Part shown: in pieces, positions 59,159-64,000 of the stretch | Layout: each line of letters begins with the position of its first letter | Numbering within the stretch: the first letter of the stretch is position 1 | Assembly: GCA_007922195.1 (NCBI GenBank) | Contig: ML681981.1 | Coordinates: 14,455,771-14,519,770 of the forward strand | Reading direction: 5' to 3' | Length of the DNA stretch: 64,000 nucleotides | Origin: Podocnemis expansa | Lineage: Eukaryota > Chordata > Testudines > Podocnemididae | Translations under genes and position numbers: made by a program | Notes under the pieces: model-generated | What the model was told of the DNA's origin: nothing | The model's input: only the letters and a program-made list of their open reading frames with translations | Database searches by the model: none

Positions 59159-59892
59159 GCATCAGCACCAGGGGCGTTACTGGGGCGGGCGGGGGGGACC
59201 AGGGCATGGGCCCAGGCTTTGCCCCCAGCCAGCAGGCCCCGCCCCCTGGCCAGGGAAAGGGCCAGGTGGGGCCGCACCACCGCGGGTGGCTAGGCCATGG
59301 CAGGGCTGGGCCAGAAGCTGCCGCAGGAGGCAGGCCCGCGCCCGCGGCCGCACCACCGCAGGTGCGGGTGGCCAGGCCCCCAATCACCGGCTGGGGACGG
59401 GGCCACAGCAGCCACGAGCGGCCGGCCCCGGCCTCCTGCGGCCACTTCTGGCCCCGCCCGGCCCTAGCCTACCCGCCTGCGGTGGCGTAGCCCCGCCTGG
59501 CCCTATCCCTGGCCAGGGGTGGGGCCAACTGGGCGGCTAGCCAGGCCCCGGATCCCCAGCTATGGACGGGGCCGCCGCAGCTCCGGCCAGCTGGCGGGGC
59601 CAGAAGTGGCCGCAGGAGGCCGGGGCCGGCCGCTCGTGGCTGCTATGGCCCCGTCCCCAGCCGGTGATTGGGGGCCTGGCCACCCGCACCTGCGGTGGTG
59701 CGGCCGCGGGCGCGGGCCTGCCTCCTGCGGCAGCTTCTGGCCCAGCCCTGCCATGGCCTAGCCACCCGCGGTGGTGCGGCCCCACCTGGCCCTTTCCCTG
59801 GCCAGGGGGCGGGGCCTGCTGGCTGGGGGCAAAGCCTGGGCCCATGCCCTGGTCCCCCCCGCCCGCCCCAGTAACGCCCCTGGTGCTGATGC
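59159..59892. repeat. GC-rich centre of the inverted repeat
   Basis: GC-rich sequence with many GGCC and CCAGGG phrases. The inner arm ends are at 59458 and 59593, and the unique spacer 59459-59592 (134 bp) is of the same GC-rich type. The long frames on both strands arise from composition. Confidence 0.8.
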
Positions 59893-60791
59893 TTAGCTGA
59901 TCGCTCCCCAGCTTGTAGCACTGCATGGGGTTTTTCTGTCCCAAGTGCAGGACTTTGCACTTGTCCTTGTTGAACCTCATGAGATTTCTATTGGGCCACT
60001 GCTCCAATTTGTCTAGGTCTCCCTGAATCCTGTCCCTGCCTTCCAGTATGTCTACCGTTCCCCCCAGCTTGGTGTCATCCACAAACTTACTGAGTGTTCA
60101 GTCTATCCCATCATCCAGATCATTAATGAAAATGTTGAACAGAACTGGCCCCAGGACCGACCCCTGGGGCACACCCACTCGTTACTGTTTGCCAACTAGA
60201 CATGGAGCCATTGATTCCTGCTTGCTGAAACCGTTGATCTACCCACTTCTCTATCCACCTTACAGTCCACACATCCAAACCATACTTCCTTAACTTGCTG
60301 ATGAGAATGCTGTTGGAAACCATATCTAAAGCCTTGCTAAGGTAGAGGTATATCACTTCAATGGCTCTTCCTGCATCCACAAATCCAGTCATCTCATCTT
60401 AGAAGGTAATGAGGTTGGTCAGGCGTGATTTACGCTTGGTGAATCCATGCTGACTGTTCCTGATCACTCTATTTTCCTCCAAGTAGATCAGGATGGATTC
60501 TTTGAGAACCTGCTTCATGATTTTTCCTGAGATTGAGGTGAGGCTGACAGGTCTGTAATTCCCCAGATCCCTTTTTTTCCCCTTTCTTGCAGATAGGCAC
60601 GATGTTTGCTTTTTTACAGTCCTCTGGCACCTCCCCCATTCACCACGAGTTTTCAAAGATAATGGCTAGCAGTGCTGCTATCTCATCAGCCAACTCTCTC
60701 AGCACCCTGGGATGTAGTTCATCCAGTCCCATGGAGTTGTGCACATCCAGTTTCTCTAAGTAGGCCCTAGCCTGACCTTCCGTCACCAAGG
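59893..60791 (-). pseudogene. CR1 LINE reverse-transcriptase fragment (right arm)
   Basis: Mirror copy of 58260-59158 with the same motifs and the same stops. Confidence 0.85.
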
Positions 60792-60837
60792 CCCTCTCGC
60801 CCTCTCTTCTTCTCTTCAATCTGCCATACCCGGTGTA

Positions 60838-62028
60838 GTGGGCCGGGAGCTGGCCCTGCTGGGAACTGGTATACTCATGTTGACACTGTACTGCAGTTTC
60901 TGCTGGACAGGAGCTTTGATAGGGGAAAAAAAATTGTATTTGAGGGATGCTCTGGAGGCTTTAGGCTCCAAGGTTCCTCAGAAACAATGGCAGGTGTACT
61001 TTTTGTGGTATGATGAGTCCTTTAAGAGAGAAAGGGAGTCACTTATTAAGAGCTGGAAAGGGAATGTTGAACAGATAAAAAAGGAACTAAGTGAGATACA
61101 GGATAGAAAAGTGCAGAGACTGTATCCGCAGTTATCTTGGAAACAGGCAGGGAAAGACAATAAGGAGCAGGGGCGGTCTAGTCCAGATGTGGCAGATATG
61201 GATAGCCCTTTTCCACCACCTCTGCCACTTTTTTCACCACCCCAGTTCAGTCTCCGTGTCTCTGCACCACTGTCCTATTTGCTAGCTGAAGCTGGACAAT
61301 CCAGTGGCGTCAATATGCAGTCCACTGAGGAAAGGGAGACCTCTGCTGTTCAGAAAGTAGAAGAAATCATAGAGCAACCAGACCAAACAGAATCAGATCA
61401 GACAGAAGTAGGGAAATCCATCCATAGAAGAATCACTGAACGTGACAAACTGAAGGATGAACTTACATCACTTTTCCAGTCTAAGTGTGCTCAGAGAAGA
61501 CAAAACCCTAATAATTCTGATGAGACCGCTGCCCTGCAGATGCCCTGCCAATGGTGTCAGGACCTAATGGACTGGTACAAACCCATGTTCCTTGGAGCCC
61601 CACAGACCTTAAGTATTTGGTGGCAGGATTCCCAAAATGTTTGGGAAGAGCTTGAAATTACCATAAGATGTTATAATCCTAATTGCGCTGACGTGAATGA
61701 ACTGATGAGACTGATTCTCCCTTCCGAACTACATCAGCGGTTAGAGGCTGGAGCGCAGTGGCCAACCAGTAGTCCAAATTCAGATGCTGAGGTGAGAGAG
61801 TGCTGGTGGAGGCTGGTGAATGCTGTTCTAGTGGAGTGCCCTAGAAGGGCTAATTGGACAAAAATTAATGCTTGCAAGCAAAAGGAGGGAGAGAATCCGA
61901 GAGATTACATGGAGCACGTGAAAGAAGTTTTCCTAAGGCATTCAAGTATTCCTGATCCTGTTACAAGTTCTTCTGCAGCATTAGTCTCTGCTTTTGTGAA
62001 TGGCTTGTTGCCCAAGTTCCAGGAATAG
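60838..62028 (+). pseudogene. Endogenous retrovirus gag frame (right arm)
   Basis: A 396-codon open frame; the first ATG is at 60877, about 85 bases right of the CR1 boundary, and the frame is open further upstream, so the true 5' end is lost. Seen: Pro-rich linker SPFPPPLPLFSPPQF, Glu/Lys-rich helices (about residues 170-210), and a capsid-like region with Trp-rich blocks. A major-homology-like box (CKQKEGENPRDYMEHVKEVF) and ALVSAFVNGLLPKFQ follow at the end. This recalls the capsid of gamma- or epsilon-type retroviruses. The zinc-knuckle remnant downstream supports Gag. The open frame is long for a fossil, but the rest of the virus is broken and no LTR is seen, so it is not a competent element. 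Confidence 0.75.
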
Positions 62029-63500
62029 TTGAAAACTATTTGTGTGGGATGGCAAAAGGAAGGGTTAGAAAAACTAATTGAGGTGGCAACCCACTGCCAG
62101 GAGAATCAAAAAAATTAAAAAAAAAGCTCTCAAAGCCTGCTTGATGTTAGCTCAACTAAAACAAGCAGAGGGCTACAGTAAACCTCAAAATTATGAAAGA
62201 GGAAGGAGTCACTAAAGGGGATGGCAAGTAAATCAGGGACTTAACAGAAGTGCTGATATATGTCATTATTGTAAGCAACCAGGGCACTGGAAAGCGTAGT
62301 GCCCCAATAGACCTCTGAACTCTACAAAGCAATCAGCCTGGCCATCTCTTCTGGTGACCAATGTTGCTAATGGACAAGCCATACCACAGACAACAGCAGC
62401 TCCAGTGATTTACAATGATACCTACTGAGAAAGCCCGGAGACGTCTCTCGTTTCATCATTTCCATTGTGTATCCCCATAGATCAAGACAGCCCCTTTAAA
62501 GGTATTATAAAGAATATTGGTGCCCACTCTTAATAGATACCGGAGCCACCCGGTCTACACTTTGAGTGCAAGATTCCCTTCACTGAAACCTACCAAAGAA
62601 ACCATAAGAGCTGTAGGGTAGACAACCAAGTTGAGCAGTATCACATATCAGAGCGCGCCAGAGTTCAGGTTGGCCCCCTACAGGAGCGGCATGCATTTTT
62701 GCTCAGCACCAGTAGCCCAGTAAATTTTTTGGGAAGGGATCTACTCTGTAAACTTGGCTGTGCTATTTACTGCAACCCAACTGGTATTCATTTGGAAGTC
62801 CCAACCCCTAAAGAACAGGAAGTCCTGGCTGTTTTACAAGAAGCAGACCCGAAAGAAGGCAGAGCAGCATCAGCAGATGCAAGACAACTGGAGTTGCTGA
62901 AAGCTGTCCCACCTCAGTTACGGGTTCAGCATGACAACGAAGTGGGAAGGATATTAAGTGCTGCTCCAGTCAAAATACAAATTGATCTTCGCAAGTCCTT
63001 GCCTAAAATACTCCAATATCCCAGGAGCATCACTGCTCCAGGGAAAGACCCAGGACACAGGTCTGAGCCCCGCCCCTTGGCCGTGGGCCCTGCCTCCCGC
63101 AGCGCCGATTCTCTGCCTGGGCCTGATGTGGCCTCGGACTCCTGCTGCTGCCAGCCTGGCCACAGATCCCTGCCCAGGACTGGGCTAGGAACAGCAGGTG
63201 CTACCACAGCCAGGAAAAGCAAGCACCGCTGGCAGCCACACCCCAGATCTCTAGCTGGGGACTGGGATAGGAGAGGCAGGGGCTGTCCTGGATATTCAGG
63301 GCACTGGCGCTGGGACTCAGGGCACGTGTCCCATGTGCCAGGTGCCAGCCACGCCCCTGCAATTCCCATTGAATCCAGAAGCAGAGACAGGAATTGCTCC
63401 AGCGTGGAGCCCTCCTACAGCAAGAACTGATAGTGCTTGCAAAAAGTCCATGCAACACACCTATCCTACCCATGAAAAAGCCAGCAAGGAATGACTATAG
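62029..63500 (+). pseudogene. Endogenous retrovirus nucleocapsid/protease/pol remnant (right arm)
   Basis: A C-x2-C-x4-H-x4-C zinc knuckle (62261-62302) has an in-frame TAG one codon before its last Cys. The protease active-site box LLIDTGA (about 62527-62547) is followed by a TGA at 62563-62565. The C-terminal protease block NFLGRDLLCKLG and the first RT block (SLPKILQYP) lie in the frame at 62699-63430. That frame then runs into a GC-rich insert (63027-63370). A further RT block SPCNTPILPMKKP with NDYR follows in another frame and ends at about 63500. Most of RT, RNase H, integrase and env are absent. Confidence 0.75.
63027..63370. mobile_element. GC-rich insertion inside retroviral RT
   Basis: It interrupts the RT coding sequence between the QYP block and the NTPILPMKKP block. 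Its right part (GGGCACTGGCGCTGGGACTC, GGGCACGTGTCCCATGTGCC) resembles 45430-45500 and 55240-55300. No clear terminal repeats or target duplication were found. A mirror copy lies at 55681-56024. Confidence 0.5.
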
Positions 63501-63825
63501 GAGGGGTGGCCAAACTTATGGAACTCAAGAGCCACACAAGTCAATTATTAAACCTTCCAGAGCCACACTGAGGAATATAGCTATATTTTACTTACTCCAA
63601 AATTACTAAGTTTAAAATTCATTTTACGATAAAATTAAAGCCTGCAAAGAGGGCAAATATCGATCCTACTAATGTGAGATTCTAGTAATTACTTAAGGTT
63701 GCCATGAAAGCTAGGCCTAGCTATACAGTAAAAACTTAGCTTCTCCCTGATGTCCCATCCATGCCACCACTTCCCTCTGTGTTCTTCTGCGAGCCGCACT
63801 TTTATTTTTCAGAGTTTTATTTGAC
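63501..63825. mobile_element. Possible hAT-like element, GGGGTGGCCAAACT type
   Basis: It starts at AGGGGTGGCCAAACTTATGG and includes GAGCCACAC repeats, and reads towards GCGAGCCGCACTTTT. This resembles a family whose two ends both contain GAGCC(A/G)CA phrases. The left arm holds only the part up to 55302, so the left copy is cut short. Confidence 0.4.
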
Positions 63826-63826
63826 A
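63805..63826 (+). repeat. 22-bp direct repeat, right copy
   Basis: Identical to 55205-55226; it lies 56 bases outside the right arm. Confidence 0.8.
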
Positions 63827-64000
63827 CACGTAAGTGAATGTACTCCTTTGTATATGGACAGCAAATTTTATTGGAAGTTTGAGACACAAAGAGAAAAAGA
63901 GAGCACTGGAGAAATGAAGAGATCAAAGTAATTACAGGTAAATTACATTTCCATTATTGTCAAACTGCTTCATGTACCATCGCAATGTACTATTTCTCAC
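63827..64000. other. Non-coding AT-rich right edge
   Basis: No gene or named repeat seen. Confidence 0.5.

Larger units (their letters stand above)
55302..59458. repeat. Left arm of ~4.16-kb inverted repeat
   Basis: Every base p pairs with the complement of base 119051-p. The arm ends at 55302 (CAGGGAGAAG) and 59458 (CTGGCCCCGCC). All long frames here have identical mirror partners, and I found a single difference, C59406 against A59645. Contents from outside in: MITE-like tail, RT fragment, GC-rich insert, protease and gag remnants (minus strand), CR1 fragment (plus strand) and a GC-rich block. Confidence 0.93.
59593..63749. repeat. Right arm of ~4.16-kb inverted repeat
   Basis: Reverse complement of 55302-59458. 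Beyond 63749 the right flank continues with TGATGTCCCATCC and the left flank with unrelated GC-rich sequence, which fixes the outer limit. Confidence 0.93.

Noticed and set aside
59091..59960. Overlapping GC-rich frames at the palindrome centre
   Set aside because: Ala/Gly/Pro/Arg-rich translations in several frames at once, without a domain, reflect composition.
1..64000. CRISPR array, operon or prophage-like system
   Set aside because: There are no regularly spaced identical repeats with unique spacers and no dense co-directional genes. The DNA is vertebrate.

Overview
The window is vertebrate nuclear DNA, most likely from a turtle. The inference rests on one split, highly conserved vertebrate gene and on the interspersed repeats: CR1 LINE fragments, a DIRS-type tyrosine-recombinase retrotransposon, tRNA-derived SINEs with a CR1-like tail (the tortoise PolIII/SINE type), several short hAT-like DNA transposons and a retroviral remnant. 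There is no bacterial-style gene density, and nearly all short open frames are chance frames in non-coding DNA.

The one host gene is PANK1 (pantothenate kinase 1, first step of coenzyme A synthesis), on the + strand from about 14.4 to 43.2 kb. Seven coding exons join in phase with GT/AG sites to give a 420-residue alpha-type protein. A second in-phase first exon at 15316-15343 would give a 373-residue beta-type protein. The microRNA gene MIR107 lies in intron 5, its known vertebrate location, and is recognisable base by base.

0-14 kb is repeat-rich. It holds an array of inverted units at the left edge, a foldback element, a hAT-like element, an unclassified C-rich block (3.4-5.4 kb), a decayed DIRS element (about 5.4-8.5 kb), a 400-base assembly gap, CR1 and inverted DIRS pieces (9.3-10.3 kb), a possible LTR-like segment, and a nested CR1/SINE/MITE complex (13.07-14.24 kb) just upstream of the PANK1 CpG island. 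The introns are ordinary AT-rich DNA with scattered repeats. 43-55 kb is gene-poor, with DNA-transposon pieces and GC-rich patches.

55.3-63.75 kb is the most striking part: two arms of about 4157 bp, almost identical and inverted, with a 134-bp spacer. Each arm carries one CR1 reverse-transcriptase fragment and one defective endogenous retrovirus with a long open gag frame followed by broken protease and pol pieces. This is either a very young inverted duplication or an assembly/read artefact. I found no new gene system beyond this; the most useful calls are PANK1 with both first exons, MIR107, and the palindrome.
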